Source: Paenibacillus oryzae
Lineage (GTDB): Bacteria; Bacillota; Bacilli; Paenibacillales; Paenibacillaceae
Length of the DNA: 64,000 nucleotides
Assembly (NCBI RefSeq): GCF_001675045.1
Contig: NZ_LYPA01000071.1
Span: 1 to 64,000, forward strand
Reading direction: 5' to 3'
Positions within the stretch are counted from its first letter, which is position 1; each line of letters opens with the position of its first letter. Positions 11,177-22,048 of the stretch are shown here, in pieces. Below the pieces are notes generated by a model. It was not told where the DNA came from. It saw nothing but the letters and a program-made list of their open reading frames with translations, and did not search any database. The position numbers and the translations under genes were made by a program.

Positions 11177-13711
11177 TTATTTAACAAGCTGCCCGCGCGT
11201 AACGCCCAGCTGATTGGTCGCTTTAAGACTGCGCCATACGCTGGTGCCGGTGATTTTGCCATCCAATGCATCGCGGTACAGCTTTATGACTTCCTTCACT
11301 TTATCTCCGCTTTCCTCCAGAAACTCCACACGGTAGTGGGAGACGCCAAGGGACACAAAATTGGAGATGTATTCCGCGCCGGATTGCTCGATGGCGTTAT
11401 AAACGGTGTTGCGGCAGCCCTCGTCTACGCGAACGGGATGCGACATGCCGATCCGGTCCTGCAAGGAAGCGCGTTTCTCTTCGCATGGCCGTCCGCAGTT
11501 GGTGTAGTTGGTGCCTTCGCTCATAAAGGTGCAATATACGCAATGCTCCGTATGGAACATCGGCAGATGCTGATGAATGACCACTTCAACGGCTGACGTA
11601 TCGGCGTGCTCCAGCAAATCGACCATTTGCTGAATGTTCAAGTCGTAGGATGGAGTAACCAAATCCAGTCCTGCTTCTGTAAACAGCTTGATCGCTTTAT
11701 GATTAGCCGCGTTCAGCGAAAAATCACCGATCAGTTTCGGGAACGGAGCATCCGGCTGCGAAGCCCGGGCCTTCAAATAATAATACAAAGCGCCTGTATT
11801 CCGCACCAAAACGGCATCCGGCTGCAGCTTCAAAATGTTGGCATGGTAGCCGTTTTCGCCAGGCATATGGATGCGCGGCGTTGCCAGAGCAATAGGCTTG
11901 CCAACTTTTCTCGCTGCCTGGACCGCAGCAGGGAATTGCTTAATGAATTCGAAGTCGGCGTAAATATATGCAGCATCGCTTTCCAACGCCGCCTCCACCT
12001 GCTCGACATTCCGGCACAATGCCGCAAGCTTTGCGCTTTTTCCGCTAACGGGCTCCAGCAAATCTCTGCCCGCTTTATTGTGTTGCGCCGAATCGGCAAA
12101 GGCGTCCACCTCATGCTTGATATAGACAGGCGGCAGCGGCCGTTGTCCCGCCAGCTGCTCCACAGCTTCGCGCCGCAAGCGGTTTAGTTCTCGAATCGGC
12201 AAAATGACATCGCCTGTCAAATCAACCTGCAGCTCCTCAAGCTGATAGACGGTTCCGCCCAGCCGGCCAAGCTGCTCTTCCAGCAATGCGGCATCCATGG
12301 GACGTTTCTGCGCCTGCTCCAGCAGCAGCTCGGATTTCAATTCAACGGTTGTACCCTTCTGGACGTCGCTCCACCAGGTGGTCATCGGCTCGCCTGCCGA
12401 ACCGGAAACGCGGACGGAGAGCGGAAATACGCGATAAGGCTTATCCGTTTCGAAGCTGGCCCGCAAGCGCTTGTCCAGCGCAGGGTCGTTTGTTTTCCAG
12501 ATACGGTCTCCGACATGCACCTTGCGAAGATCAACATCGTTGCGTCCCGGAACCAGCTCGATCAAAGCGCCTTCCTGCGCTTCGCCCTCCAGCTTAACTC
12601 CCTGACGGCGAACGTCGTATACGCGCCCGCCCTCTTCTTTTTTGGTGGGATCGCCGGCATCAAATACAATCCCGTCTCCACGCTTCAGCGGTGCCTCCAG
12701 GCGGACGCTGACGGCATCGCGCATAATGCGCTCCACTTTGCCGAGATAAACGCCTCGGCTTTTCGGGAAGGTCCCCTCTACAAGCTGCTTGTTATTGGTT
12801 CCATCCAGAAACCCGTGCGTAAAGCCGCGCGAAAAGCTTTGCTGAAGCTCGCGAATTTCTTCCTTGGATGGTCTGGACTTGTCCCCGTCAAAATAAAGGT
12901 CAATCGCCTTGCGGTATTTGCTGACGACGTTAGCTACATATTCCGGGCTTTTGAGGCGGCCTTCAATTTTAAAGGAGGTCACTCCTGCTTCAATTAGCTC
13001 AGGCACAAGATCAATAGCCGCCAAATCCTTGGGAGACAGCAAGTAAGCAATATCCCCCATCGGCTGATGAACGCCGTCCACCATCAAATCATAAGGAAGC
13101 CGGCATGCCTGCGCGCATTCTCCCCGATTCGCAGAGCGTCCGCCCCACATTTCCGAGGTCAGGCATTGACCGGAATAGGAGACGCATAAAGCGCCATGAA
13201 CAAAAACCTCCATAGGCAGCTTGGCTTGCTCCCCGATTGTGCGAATTTGCTTCAGGTTGTTTTCCCGCCCCAATACAACTCGCTCCATATTAAACGGCTT
13301 CGTGAACTCCACCGCCTCGGGCGACGTAATCGTCATCTGGGTCGAGCCATGAATGGGGAAGTCGGGAGACATTTCCCGAATCAGCTTGACCAGCCCAAGA
13401 TCCTGTACAATAACTGCATCCACGCCAGCGTCTATACACATGTCGATCAGCTGTTGCGCATCTCTGAGCTCGTCCTCAAATACAAGGATATTAAAGGTCA
13501 AAAATCCTTTTACGCCATAGCTATGCAAAAAAGCCATAATCTCCGGCAATTCCTCGCTGCGGAAGTTATTGGCGCGGGCGCGCGCATTAAATTTTTCTAC
13601 GCCAAAAAATACGGCATCCGCGCCGTTGGCCACGGCCGCCCGCATACATTCCCAATCTCCGGCGGGGGCCAGCAGCTCTATATCCATTCTTGTTAATGCG
13701 GTAGATGTCAT
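11177..13711 (-). CDS. U32 family protein with DUF3656, RlhA-like
   Basis: An 844-residue peptidase U32 family member. The N-terminal half contains the typical ELLAPAGDWE start and the cysteine cluster HGALCVSYSGQCL followed by RGECAQACRLPY. The second half matches the DUF3656-containing architecture of E. coli RlhA, which is needed for hydroxylation of a 23S rRNA cytidine. Despite the family name, characterised members act in RNA or quinone hydroxylation rather than proteolysis. It also carries a late cysteine set (HCVYCTFM, NCGRPC). The start at 13711 has GAGAGG 11 bases upstream; an internal ATG (MDIELLAP) is eight codons later. It heads the run into pcrB with a 52-base gap. Its exact rRNA target here is inferred from family only. 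Confidence 0.88.
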   Translation of the reverse strand: MTSTALTRMDIELLAPAGDWECMRAAVANGADAVFFGVEKFNARARANNFRSEELPEIMAFLHSYGVKGFLTFNILVFEDELRDAQQLIDMCIDAGVDAVIVQDLGLVKLIREMSPDFPIHGSTQMTITSPEAVEFTKPFNMERVVLGRENNLKQIRTIGEQAKLPMEVFVHGALCVSYSGQCLTSEMWGGRSANRGECAQACRLPYDLMVDGVHQPMGDIAYLLSPKDLAAIDLVPELIEAGVTSFKIEGRLKSPEYVANVVSKYRKAIDLYFDGDKSRPSKEEIRELQQSFSRGFTHGFLDGTNNKQLVEGTFPKSRGVYLGKVERIMRDAVSVRLEAPLKRGDGIVFDAGDPTKKEEGGRVYDVRRQGVKLEGEAQEGALIELVPGRNDVDLRKVHVGDRIWKTNDPALDKRLRASFETDKPYRVFPLSVRVSGSAGEPMTTWWSDVQKGTTVELKSELLLEQAQKRPMDAALLEEQLGRLGGTVYQLEELQVDLTGDVILPIRELNRLRREAVEQLAGQRPLPPVYIKHEVDAFADSAQHNKAGRDLLEPVSGKSAKLAALCRNVEQVEAALESDAAYIYADFEFIKQFPAAVQAARKVGKPIALATPRIHMPGENGYHANILKLQPDAVLVRNTGALYYYLKARASQPDAPFPKLIGDFSLNAANHKAIKLFTEAGLDLVTPSYDLNIQQMVDLLEHADTSAVEVVIHQHLPMFHTEHCVYCTFMSEGTNYTNCGRPCEEKRASLQDRIGMSHPVRVDEGCRNTVYNAIEQSGAEYISNFVSLGVSHYRVEFLEESGDKVKEVIKLYRDALDGKITGTSVWRSLKATNQLGVTRGQLVK

Positions 13712-13876
13712 TAGATCAGTATCCTCTCAAACGCTCTATTCTTGTTCTAGTTTAGCAAAGCTATCGCTCCTAATCCACCATTGCTTGCTGGCAGATTCAG
13801 CATGTTCCTTCTTTTGTCCACTTGTTATGCGATTTTGCTCAAATGAGGGTCATGCCATGTACGTACTCTGCAAAAA

Positions 13877-13885
13877 TGATATACT
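13877..13885 (+). promoter_or_regulatory. possible extended -10 promoter of the sugar isomerase gene
   Basis: TGATATACT forms an extended -10 (TGnTATACT) 44 bases before the start codon. No good -35 is seen at 17 bases upstream, which is tolerated by extended -10 promoters. Confidence 0.4.
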
Positions 13886-13928
13886 GGTAGTGAATTTGAA
13901 ATATGAGGATTAGGGAGGTAGCTTCAAA

Positions 13929-14897
13929 ATGAAATTAGGCGTTTTTACGGTCTTATTTGCACAAAAATCATTGGAAGATGTACTCGATTACATTGCTTCC
14001 AAGGGACTTAACGCTGTCGAAATCGGAACTGGCGGATATCCCGGCAACGCGCATTGCGATCCTGACACGCTTCTGGCTGACGCTGGCAAACTGAAAGCGT
14101 TTAAGCAAGCCGTAGAATCCCGCGGCCTGATCATTAGCGCGCTTAGCTGCCATGCCAACCCGCTGCATCCGCAAAAAGCTATTTCCAGCGAGCATGACAG
14201 CGTTATACGCAAAACAATCGAGCTGGCAAACCGTCTGGAGGTTGGCATCGTAAATACATTCTCGGGCTGCCCTGGCGACCATGAGGATGCCAAATATCCA
14301 AACTGGCCAGTAGCTCCTTGGCCTAATGACTTCCAGGACATTCTGAAATGGCAATGGGAGCAAAAGGTCATTCCATATTGGTCCGAAATTGGCGCCCTCT
14401 CTGAAAGCGCTGGCGTAAAAATCGGGCTTGAGCTGCATGGCGGCTTCTCCGTTCATAGCCCTGGCACTCTGCTTCGTCTTCGCGAAGCGGCAGGCAAAGC
14501 AATCGGCGCCAACCTTGATCCAAGCCATCTGTGGTGGCAAGGTATTGATCCTGTTCAGGCTATCCATATTTTGGGCCGCGAAGGCGCGATTCATCACTTC
14601 CATGCCAAGGATACAACTATCGATCCTGTCAATGTCAACAAACACGGCGTAACGGATATGCAATCCTATGCGCTCATGCTGGATCGGGCTTGGCAGTTCC
14701 GCACGGTTGGTTATGGACATGATCTTAAGGTATGGGCTGATATCATTAGCGCTCTGCGTCTGGTTGGCTACGATTACGTGGTCAGCATTGAGCACGAGGA
14801 CGGCTTGATGTCCGTTGACGAAGGCTTCACCAAAGCGGTCCAAAACCTTAAACAAGTTCTGATCACGGAGCCGCTTGGCGAGATGTGGTGGGTATAA
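13929..14897 (+). CDS. sugar phosphate isomerase/epimerase-family TIM-barrel enzyme
   Basis: A 322-residue member of the xylose isomerase-like TIM-barrel (AP endonuclease 2) superfamily. Predicted metal ligands fit the family pattern: E in GLELHGG, D and H in NLDPSHLWW, H in HHFHAKD and E in VSIEHED. Such enzymes isomerise or epimerise sugars and inositols using a divalent metal. The ATG at 13929 follows GGGAGGT with a good spacer. It is monocistronic, with a strong terminator directly downstream. Substrate is unknown; no transporter or dehydrogenase lies beside it to suggest one. Confidence 0.85.
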   Translation: MKLGVFTVLFAQKSLEDVLDYIASKGLNAVEIGTGGYPGNAHCDPDTLLADAGKLKAFKQAVESRGLIISALSCHANPLHPQKAISSEHDSVIRKTIELANRLEVGIVNTFSGCPGDHEDAKYPNWPVAPWPNDFQDILKWQWEQKVIPYWSEIGALSESAGVKIGLELHGGFSVHSPGTLLRLREAAGKAIGANLDPSHLWWQGIDPVQAIHILGREGAIHHFHAKDTTIDPVNVNKHGVTDMQSYALMLDRAWQFRTVGYGHDLKVWADIISALRLVGYDYVVSIEHEDGLMSVDEGFTKAVQNLKQVLITEPLGEMWWV

Positions 14898-14907
14898 ATA
14901 TATACAC

Positions 14908-14940
14908 AAAAAAGTTCCGCTAACTTAGCGGAACTTTTTT
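14908..14940. terminator. terminator after the sugar isomerase gene
   Basis: AAAAAAGTTCCGC, a seven-base loop, and GCGGAACTTTTTT make a perfect palindrome. It has a T run on either strand and can act in both directions, also ending transcription from the small membrane protein gene on the minus strand. Confidence 0.9.
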
Positions 14941-15018
14941 GTGTGTGCGTCATGCACACTGGCAATGACATTCAGGCATTGGCCTCTCAGCCATGGCCCC
15001 AGCCTTGCTTGGAGCGGT

Positions 15019-15240
15019 TTAACCTGCCGGCCAAACCTTAAAGATCATGACGTAGTCGATAAACAGGAACAAACCTAGCGCCACCGTCGTAAAGCCGATT
15101 GCAAATACATTTTTCCTTGGCCGCGCCGTCACAAGACGGACAAAGCCGATTGCAATAATAACCGTAAAGGCCAGCATAAACCAGTCAAACGGATCAATAT
15201 TCAAACCAGCCGATTTTACTGCTTCCTCAGCGAGAAACAT
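15019..15240 (-). CDS. small two-helix membrane protein (DUF2759-like?)
   Basis: A 73-residue protein with two predicted membrane helices (about residues 20-38 and 46-66) joined by a basic loop containing TARPRKN. The ATG at 15240 has AGAGGGGG about seven bases upstream, a strong ribosome binding site for so small a gene. Size, topology and composition resemble the DUF2759 family of Bacilli, but I am not certain of that assignment. It lies between uvrA and a terminator, 138 bases from the uvrA stop. Function unknown. Confidence 0.65.
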   Translation of the reverse strand: MFLAEEAVKSAGLNIDPFDWFMLAFTVIIAIGFVRLVTARPRKNVFAIGFTTVALGLFLFIDYVMIFKVWPAG

Positions 15241-15378
15241 AAGGGACCCCCTCTTAATGACACGCAGCCTAATCTTAGCGTAGTCTAGTCTGAGTATATG
15301 TTATCCTTTCCCCGCTTCCGATGCAAGTCTGAAACATTTTCGTAACAATTTTGTCACACTTTTCGAGGTGTACCACGC

Positions 15379-18258
15379 TTATAGCTTGGTGCCGACCTCT
15401 TCTTTGCTTTTATACCGGTTTTCTGTTCTTTCACGGTCACGTATTAGAACCGGCTTGAGATAACGGCCAGTGTAAGAGCCATCCACCTCAACAACCTTTT
15501 CCGGTGTGCCGACGGCTACGATCGTGCCGCCGCCGCTGCCCCCTTCGGGACCTAAATCAATGATATAATCCGCGGTTTTGATAACATCCAGATTATGCTC
15601 AATGACCAAAACAGACTCTCCCGACTCCACCAAACGGTGCAAAACGTCAAGCAGCCGGTCAATATCATGAACATGCAAACCTGTTGTCGGCTCATCAAGA
15701 ATATATAAGGTTTTGCCTGTGCTGCGGCGGTACAGCTCCGCCGCCAGCTTCACGCGCTGCGCTTCGCCGCCTGACAAGGTTGTTCCCGACTGTCCCAGCT
15801 TCATGTAACCCAGACCAACATCCATCAACGTTTTGATTTTGCGGTGAATGCGCGGAATGTTTTCAAAGAAAGAACAACCGTCCTCAATCGTCATATCCAA
15901 CACATCCGCGATGTTTTTCCCTTTGTAGCGGACTTCAAGCGTTTCCCGGTTATAGCGCTGGCCTTTGCAAATTTCGCACGGCACATATACGTCAGGAAGG
16001 AAATGCATTTCGATTTTGATAATGCCGTCGCCACGGCAGGCTTCGCAGCGCCCGCCTTTGACGTTAAAGCTAAACCGCCCCTTTTTGTAGCCGCGCACCT
16101 TGGATTCGTTCGTATTGGCGTACAAATCGCGAATATCATCAAAAACACCGGTATACGTAGCCGGGTTGGAACGCGGCGTACGGCCGATTGGCGACTGGTC
16201 AATATCAACAACCTTCTCCAAATGCTCCAGACCGCGAAGCTCTTTGTATTGTCCTGGACGAGTCTTGGCCCTGTTCAAGTCGCGTGCTAATGTTTTGTAC
16301 AAAATTTCATTAACAAAGGTTGATTTGCCCGAACCAGACACACCGGTTACTGCAGTAAATACACCTAATGGAATTTTGACATTAATATTCCGCAGATTGT
16401 TTTCTTTAGCTCCGCGAACCTCCAGCCATTTGTCGCCAGTGTCACGGCGCTGGAGCGGAACCTCAATAAATTTGCGTCCGGACAAATATTGTCCCGTCAA
16501 GGATTCCTTATGCTGCATCAATTCTTCCGGCGTTCCTTGAGCGATAACTTGTCCGCCATGAATGCCGGCTCCAGGCCCGATATCGATAATATAATCCGCA
16601 GCCATCATGGTATCCTCGTCATGCTCGACCACAATGAGCGTATTGCCAAGATTGCGCATATGCTCCAGTGTTCCAATAAGCCGATCATTGTCGCGTTGAT
16701 GCAGACCGATGCTTGGTTCGTCCAGAATATACAAAACGCCCATTAAACTGGAGCCGATTTGCGTAGCCAGGCGAATCCGCTGCGCTTCGCCGCCGGACAG
16801 CGTACCCGCCGCTCTGCTGAGCGTCAAATATTCCAGGCCGACATTAACCAGGAAGCCCAGCCTGCTGTTGATTTCCTTCAGGATGAGATTAGCGATGGTT
16901 TTTTCCTTTTCCGTTAGCGAAAGGCCATCGAAATACCGCTGTGCGTCGCCAATGGACAATGACGTGACATAAGCGATATTTTCGGAGGCAACTGTAACGG
17001 CCAGCGTTTCCTTGCGCAGACGTTGACCTTTGCAGCTGCCGCAAGGCTTGGCGCTCATATAACCCTCGATATGCTCCCGCATGGATTCCGAAGGCGTATC
17101 CCGATAACGGCGCTCCAGATTGTTAACGATCCCTTCAAAAGGCACATGGGCTTCCTTCCGGTGGCCAAAATCATTTTCGTAAATGAAACGGACGCGTTCC
17201 CCGCCTGTTCCGTACATCAGCTTTTTCATATGCTCCGGGTCCAGCTCCGAAACCGGAACATCCTCCGGAATGCCGTAGTGTCCGCAAACCGCGCTTAAAA
17301 ATTGCGGATAATAATTGGAGGTGCTTCCCGCCCAGGCCAAAAATGCGCCTTCCTTAATGCTCTTGCCGGAATCGGGAACCAGCAGCTCAGGGTCAACGAT
17401 CATTTTGGCGCCAAGCCCGTCGCACTCCGGACAAGCTCCAAACGGGCTGTTGAACGAAAACATACGCGGCGCCAGCTCCGGTATGCTGAAGCCGCATTCC
17501 GGGCAAGCCAAGTTGGAGCTGAACAACAGCTCTTCCTGGTCCATAACATCTACAATAACGCGGCCCTCCGCAAGCTTAAGCGCTGTTTCCAGCGAGTCCG
17601 CAAGGCGGGCATGAATATCCGGCTTGATGACGATCCGGTCAACAACAACTTCAATATTATGTTTTTTGTTCTTTTCCAGTTCAATCTTTTCGCTTAGGTC
17701 GCGCAGCTCTCCGTTAACCCTGACGCGAACAAAACCTTGCTTTTGAATATCCGTAAACAGCTTGGTATGCTCGCCTTTGCGCCCTGAAACAAGCGGCGCC
17801 ATTATTTGCAGGCGAGTGCGCTCCGGATATTCCATAATCCGGTCGACCATCTGCTGGACGGTTTGCGACGTTATTTCAATACCGTGATCCGGGCAATGAG
17901 GTCTGCCGATACGTGCAAACAACAGACGCAAATAATCGTAAATTTCGGTGACTGTGCCAACCGTAGACCGCGGATTACGGCTTGTTGTTTTTTGGTCGAT
18001 AGAAATCGCGGGAGACAAGCCGTCGATGGAGTCGACATCCGGCTTCTCCATCTGGCCTAGAAACTGCCTGGCATACGCGCTCAGCGATTCTACGTATCTG
18101 CGTTGACCTTCGGCATAAATCGTATCAAATGCCAGCGACGATTTACCGGAGCCGCTAAGTCCGGTCAATACAACAAACTTATCGCGGGGAATCGTTACAT
18201 CAATATTTTTTAAATTATGGGCGCGGGCGCCTTTGACTACAATTTTGTCACTTGCCAC
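15379..18258 (-). CDS. uvrA: excinuclease ABC subunit UvrA
   Basis: UvrA is the damage-sensing ATPase of nucleotide excision repair and loads UvrB at lesions. At 959 residues it has the normal length. Two ABC ATPase modules are present: Walker [10 protein letters not shown] near residue 31 and GVSGSGKST in the second half, with signatures [13 protein letters not shown] and [13 protein letters not shown]. Zinc-binding cysteines appear in [18 protein letters not shown] and in [16 protein letters not shown]. The start is GTG at 18258, preceded by AGGAGGAGTAACC. The uvrB stop codon TAG directly abuts that ribosome binding site, so translational coupling is likely. Confidence 0.98.
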   Translation of the reverse strand: MASDKIVVKGARAHNLKNIDVTIPRDKFVVLTGLSGSGKSSLAFDTIYAEGQRRYVESLSAYARQFLGQMEKPDVDSIDGLSPAISIDQKTTSRNPRSTVGTVTEIYDYLRLLFARIGRPHCPDHGIEITSQTVQQMVDRIMEYPERTRLQIMAPLVSGRKGEHTKLFTDIQKQGFVRVRVNGELRDLSEKIELEKNKKHNIEVVVDRIVIKPDIHARLADSLETALKLAEGRVIVDVMDQEELLFSSNLACPECGFSIPELAPRMFSFNSPFGACPECDGLGAKMIVDPELLVPDSGKSIKEGAFLAWAGSTSNYYPQFLSAVCGHYGIPEDVPVSELDPEHMKKLMYGTGGERVRFIYENDFGHRKEAHVPFEGIVNNLERRYRDTPSESMREHIEGYMSAKPCGSCKGQRLRKETLAVTVASENIAYVTSLSIGDAQRYFDGLSLTEKEKTIANLILKEINSRLGFLVNVGLEYLTLSRAAGTLSGGEAQRIRLATQIGSSLMGVLYILDEPSIGLHQRDNDRLIGTLEHMRNLGNTLIVVEHDEDTMMAADYIIDIGPGAGIHGGQVIAQGTPEELMQHKESLTGQYLSGRKFIEVPLQRRDTGDKWLEVRGAKENNLRNINVKIPLGVFTAVTGVSGSGKSTFVNEILYKTLARDLNRAKTRPGQYKELRGLEHLEKVVDIDQSPIGRTPRSNPATYTGVFDDIRDLYANTNESKVRGYKKGRFSFNVKGGRCEACRGDGIIKIEMHFLPDVYVPCEICKGQRYNRETLEVRYKGKNIADVLDMTIEDGCSFFENIPRIHRKIKTLMDVGLGYMKLGQSGTTLSGGEAQRVKLAAELYRRSTGKTLYILDEPTTGLHVHDIDRLLDVLHRLVESGESVLVIEHNLDVIKTADYIIDLGPEGGSGGGTIVAVGTPEKVVEVDGSYTGRYLKPVLIRDRERTENRYKSKEEVGTKL

Positions 18259-18270
18259 CGGTTACTCCTC

Positions 18271-20274
18271 CTACGATCCCGTTTCTGCGCGCAGCTCCAG
18301 CAGCGCGTCCCGAAGCTCGGCCGCCCGCTCAAACTGCAGGCTTTTTGCCGCTTCCTTCATTTCTGCCTCCAGTCGCTGAATGAGCGACTGACGTTCCTTT
18401 TTGGACATCTTGCTGCCATCCGCACCCGTGAGGTAGTCCGCCTTGCTCTCCGCAACCTTGGTTGCTTCGATGACATCATGGACCCGCTTGCGAATCGTCT
18501 GAGGCTCAATGCCGTGTTCGCTGTTATAAGCCATTTGAATAGCGCGACGTCTTTCCGTTTCCTTGATGGCACGATCCATGGAATCGGTGATTTTGTCGCC
18601 GTACATAATCACCCGGCCTTCGCTGTTGCGTGCTGCCCGTCCGATTGTTTGAATCAGAGAACGGTCGGAACGCAGGAAGCCTTCCTTATCCGCATCCAAA
18701 ATAGTAACCAGGGATACCTCCGGCAAATCAAGGCCTTCTCTCAGCAGGTTAATGCCGACCAGCACGTGGAAAACGCCAAGTCTCAAATCACGCAGGATGG
18801 CAAGCCGTTCCAGGGTTTTAATATCGGAGTGGAGATAGCGGACTTTAATCCCGACCTCTTTCAAATAGTCCGTCAAATCCTCCGCCATTTTTTTCGTAAG
18901 GGTAGTGACGAGCACTCTTTCGTCCTTCGCCATCCGGTCTCTGATTTCATTCAGCAAATCATCAATTTGCCCCTTGGTTGGACGTACTTCAATGATAGGG
19001 TCCACAAGTCCCGTTGGACGTATAATCTGCTCCGTCATATAAGGGCAATGCTCCAGCTCGTAAGGGCCGGGAGTTGCCGACACGTAAATCAGCTGCTTTG
19101 TTTTTGCTTCAAATTCCTCAAAGCGCAGCGGACGGTTATCCATCGCCGACGGCAAGCGGAAGCCGTGATTAACGAGCATTTCCTTACGGGCGCGGTCTCC
19201 GTTGAACATGGCTCGAAGCTGCGGCAGTGAAACATGGGACTCGTCAATGACAACCAGCATATCCTCCGGAAAATAATCCAGAAGCGTATAGGGCGTAGCC
19301 CCGCGTTCCCGGAACGTCAGCGGGCCGGAGTAGTTCTCGATGCCGGAGCAAAAGCCCATCTCCGCCATCATCTCCAGATCATAGCGGGTGCGCTGCTCCA
19401 GCCGCTGCGCCTCCAGCAGCTTGCCCGCTTCGCGCAGCTCCGCCAGTCTCTCCTCCAGCTCGCGCTCGATATTAACCAGCGCTAGCTTCATCGTCTCTTC
19501 CTGAGTAACGAAGTGGGAGGCAGGGAAGATAGCTATATGCTCGCGCTCGCCAACAATTTCGCCTGTTAATACATCAATCTCCGAGATTCGTTCGATTTCA
19601 TCACCGAACAGCTCTACCCGTATGGCGCGTTCATTATTGGCAACAGGGAATATTTCAATAACGTCTCCCCGAACCCGGAACGTGCCTCGCGTAAAGCTGA
19701 TATCATTTCTCGTATATTGAATATCCACAAGCTTGTGAAGAATGTTATCCCTGGACTTTTCCATGCCGACTCTGAGCGACAGCACCAGACTGGCATATTC
19801 CTTAGGCGAACCCAAGCCGTAAATGCAGGAAACGCTGGCCACTATAATGACGTCCCGGCGATCAAACAAAGCGCTGGTCGCGGAGTGTCTGAGCTTGTCG
19901 ATTTCGTCATTAATGCTGGAATCCTTTTCGATGAAGGTATCCGTTGAAGGAATGTAAGCCTCGGGCTGATAGTAATCATAATAGCTCACAAAATATTCTA
20001 CGGCGTTGTCGGGGAAAAAGGTCTTGAACTCGCTGCACAGCTGCGCTGCCAGCGTCTTGTTGTGAGCGATGACAAGCGTTGGCCGGTTCAATTCCGCTAT
20101 GGCGTTGGCAATGGTATAGGTTTTGCCCGTGCCGGTTGCCCCCAGCAGCGTCTGATGGCGCTTGCCGGCTTTGACGCCTTCCACCAAGTCCTTGATCGCC
20201 CGCGGCTGATCCCCTTGAGGCATAAACTCGCTCCTCAGTTGGAAGATGCTTTCTCCTTGCACGGGTTTAGCCAA
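18271..20274 (-). CDS. uvrB: excinuclease ABC subunit UvrB
   Basis: UvrB is the central helicase-like subunit of nucleotide excision repair: it verifies damage and recruits UvrC. At 667 residues it is of normal length. Walker A is [10 protein letters not shown]. The beta-hairpin that inserts between DNA strands is marked by [13 protein letters not shown]. The Walker B-type sequence is [11 protein letters not shown]-terminal UVR motif near [17 protein letters not shown] binds UvrC. The start is TTG at 20274, supported by GGAGGG seven bases upstream. uvrA follows in the same transcript. I looked for a LexA-type GAAC-N4-GTTC box upstream and saw no convincing one. Confidence 0.98.
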   Translation of the reverse strand: MAKPVQGESIFQLRSEFMPQGDQPRAIKDLVEGVKAGKRHQTLLGATGTGKTYTIANAIAELNRPTLVIAHNKTLAAQLCSEFKTFFPDNAVEYFVSYYDYYQPEAYIPSTDTFIEKDSSINDEIDKLRHSATSALFDRRDVIIVASVSCIYGLGSPKEYASLVLSLRVGMEKSRDNILHKLVDIQYTRNDISFTRGTFRVRGDVIEIFPVANNERAIRVELFGDEIERISEIDVLTGEIVGEREHIAIFPASHFVTQEETMKLALVNIERELEERLAELREAGKLLEAQRLEQRTRYDLEMMAEMGFCSGIENYSGPLTFRERGATPYTLLDYFPEDMLVVIDESHVSLPQLRAMFNGDRARKEMLVNHGFRLPSAMDNRPLRFEEFEAKTKQLIYVSATPGPYELEHCPYMTEQIIRPTGLVDPIIEVRPTKGQIDDLLNEIRDRMAKDERVLVTTLTKKMAEDLTDYLKEVGIKVRYLHSDIKTLERLAILRDLRLGVFHVLVGINLLREGLDLPEVSLVTILDADKEGFLRSDRSLIQTIGRAARNSEGRVIMYGDKITDSMDRAIKETERRRAIQMAYNSEHGIEPQTIRKRVHDVIEATKVAESKADYLTGADGSKMSKKERQSLIQRLEAEMKEAAKSLQFERAAELRDALLELRAETGS

Positions 20275-20573
20275 TTCTTTTCCCTCCAGCCCATTAATAT
20301 CTTTAATAAGGTCTATACAAGTTGAACAACTGTGAAAAGGGCCGCCGTGTGAAAAGTTCTTCCGATCGCAGTTGTTCCCAGATTTCCCTGAATAAAAGGG
20401 TTAAATGGTGAAATCCAGGAACACAAACGACCGCTTCGCTTCTCCAGAACCATTCACACTCTGGCCTACCGCATGTTTCTATTGTTTAACTTATATAGCT
20501 ACAGTATAGTCGACTTTTATGTCATGCAGTCCAACCCCAAAATGGGAATGTGTGTTCTTGTCATTATAACGCC
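20275..20573. other. non-coding region between uvrB and the response regulator gene
   Basis: This stretch presumably holds the uvrB promoter on the minus strand. Candidate hexamers around 20295-20335 are weak, so I do not assign one. No open reading frame with a ribosome binding site, tRNA or clear repeat was seen. It ends at the hairpin at 20574. Confidence 0.4.
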
Positions 20574-20601
20574 AAACCGCCATTGATTGCAATGGCGGTT
20601 T
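20574..20601 (-). terminator. hairpin after the response regulator gene
   Basis: AAACCGCCATTG and CAATGGCGGTTT form a perfect 12-base stem with a four-base loop, 14 bases after the response regulator stop codon. The T run is short (TTT), so termination is likely but not certain. Confidence 0.6.
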
Positions 20602-20614
20602 AATGGAATGGAAG

Positions 20615-21769
20615 CTATTGCCGTGTTCTCCATTGCTCCATCCAGGCAGCAACGCTCGCCGGAATCGGAAGGTCCAATTCTTCTCTGAAAACGGTCTCCA
20701 AATAATTGTAATAGAAAAGAACTCTGTCGTATTGACCCAAACGGTCATACAAAGTCAAGATGGCCAATCCCTCTGCCTCGTGAAACGGGTCCAGCCCCTG
20801 AATCCTCTCCAGCAGACGAAGCTGTTCCTCAAGCCGTCCCTGCTCCTTCAGATGGCTTGCCAGCAGGCGAGCTTGCCCAAGCCATAGCTGGCGGATTCTC
20901 TCCCGTTCATGCTCCGCCCACAAATAATCATGATCTCGCAAATATCCACCGTCATGCTCTGCCAGCAATTCCGCGATGGTATCGTAGCCTGCAGGGAGGT
21001 TCTCGCGGGCTTGCTCTATTTGACGCTCCCATTCCTCGGTTTCGACCGTCACACTTTCTCCCAGCCGAAGAATATAGCTTTCCTGTATGCTGACATTGCT
21101 GATGGTGATATCCAGATCCAGCGCCTGAAGACACTGTCTGATCTGATAAATGACGGTATAGAGCTGGGTCATGGCCTTTTTCTTGTCCAGCTCCGGCAGC
21201 ATGAGCTCAAGGATGGTCGATTTATGAACGGCTTCCCCTCTGCGCATCAGCAAATAGGCAAAAAGCTCCTGTGCCTTGTTTGTACGCCATTTCGGCAGCT
21301 CCGGCGACTGGCCCGGTTTTCCAACGAGTATGGTGCGTGAGTTGAACAGCACCTTGGGCTGCCGCCCCGTATCTGGCCTGTCCATCTCCTGAAGCGGCCT
21401 TGCCCGCAGCAATAACCGCTGAAAGGATTTCTCCAGTCTCTGCTGAACAAGCGGCTTTAGCAAATAGTCGATGGCATTCAGCTCAAAGGCTTTGATCGCA
21501 TAATGATCGTAAGCCGTCAGAAACACGATGCTGATATGGGGAAACCGCTCCTGCAGCTGCTCCGCAACCTGCAATCCGGACAGCTCTGGCATGTGAATAT
21601 CCAGAAATGCCGCCTGCGGCTTAAAACGCTCCGCCATCTCCAGCACCTCGACGGGATTTTGCAAAGTAACGATTTCAATAGCTTCCAGAAGCGGCTCGGC
21701 AATAGAGCGCAACGCTTTTTCCAATTGGACGAGAGCCAGTCTTTCATCGTCTACAAGCATTATTTTCAA
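20615..21769 (-). CDS. response regulator with BTAD-type (SARP-like) output region
   Basis: A 384-residue transcription regulator. Residues 1-120 are a receiver domain: acidic pair DDE at the start, phosphoacceptor aspartate in AAFLDIHMPELSG near residue 57, T/S in VFLTAYDH and the switch lysine in YLLKP. Residues about 150-245 look like a winged helix-turn-helix (WRTNKAQELFAYLLMRRGE). The rest resembles the helical bacterial transcriptional activation domain found in SARP proteins. The start is TTG at 21769, since GAGGTG lies seven bases upstream while the next ATG (residue 4) is too far away. No histidine kinase gene is adjacent, so it is an orphan in this window. It is divergent from the giant surface protein gene and might control it, but this is inference from position. 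Confidence 0.85.
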   Translation of the reverse strand: MKIMLVDDERLALVQLEKALRSIAEPLLEAIEIVTLQNPVEVLEMAERFKPQAAFLDIHMPELSGLQVAEQLQERFPHISIVFLTAYDHYAIKAFELNAIDYLLKPLVQQRLEKSFQRLLLRARPLQEMDRPDTGRQPKVLFNSRTILVGKPGQSPELPKWRTNKAQELFAYLLMRRGEAVHKSTILELMLPELDKKKAMTQLYTVIYQIRQCLQALDLDITISNVSIQESYILRLGESVTVETEEWERQIEQARENLPAGYDTIAELLAEHDGGYLRDHDYLWAEHERERIRQLWLGQARLLASHLKEQGRLEEQLRLLERIQGLDPFHEAEGLAILTLYDRLGQYDRVLFYYNYLETVFREELDLPIPASVAAWMEQWRTRQ

Positions 21770-21806
21770 TGGAGAGCACCTCTATTTCCAAATCTGTTGA
21801 CTGCGG

Positions 21807-21834
21807 CTTATATATGTACGGCTTCTATCAGCAA
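21807..21834 (-). promoter_or_regulatory. possible promoter of the response regulator gene
   Basis: On the minus strand TTGCTG (21829-21834) and TATAAG (21807-21812) are 16 bases apart and about 40 bases before the TTG start codon. Confidence 0.4.
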
Positions 21835-21881
21835 AAAGTTGTGTTGATGGAACAAATACTGTCACCATTATATACGATTTA

Positions 21882-21927
21882 TTGACAAAATAATGTTCAG
21901 AAATTGTCTAGATGCATCCGTTATAAT
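21882..21927 (+). promoter_or_regulatory. possible promoter region of the surface protein gene
   Basis: A perfect TTGACA lies at 21882-21887. At 17 bases is a poor -10, TGTCTA (21905-21910), while a perfect TATAAT sits at 21922-21927, 34 bases away. A strong -35 with a badly matched -10 at normal spacing is typical of a promoter needing an activator, which would fit the adjacent regulator gene. A leader of about 110 bases separates this from the start codon. Confidence 0.4.
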
Positions 21928-22048
21928 CTCTTTTGTTCGCATATTGCCTGCTCTGCCGCGTACTTAAGAAATTTACATACATTTTTCTGAGCAGTTCAGC
22001 GTTGGCGGTCAAACAACAGGATTTACTATTTTGAAAGGAATGATACAC

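Noticed and set aside
13968-14909. 313-codon minus-strand frame opposite the sugar isomerase gene
   Set aside because: It is complementary to a well-supported gene with metal-binding motifs, and its start lies in the terminator region.
18217-19230. 337-codon plus-strand frame opposite uvrB
   Set aside because: Antisense to uvrB with no ribosome binding site or family match.
20275-20500. LexA/SOS box upstream of uvrB
   Set aside because: No GAAC-N4-GTTC match with acceptable fit was found; the nearest GTTGTTCAAC-like sequence lacks the second half.
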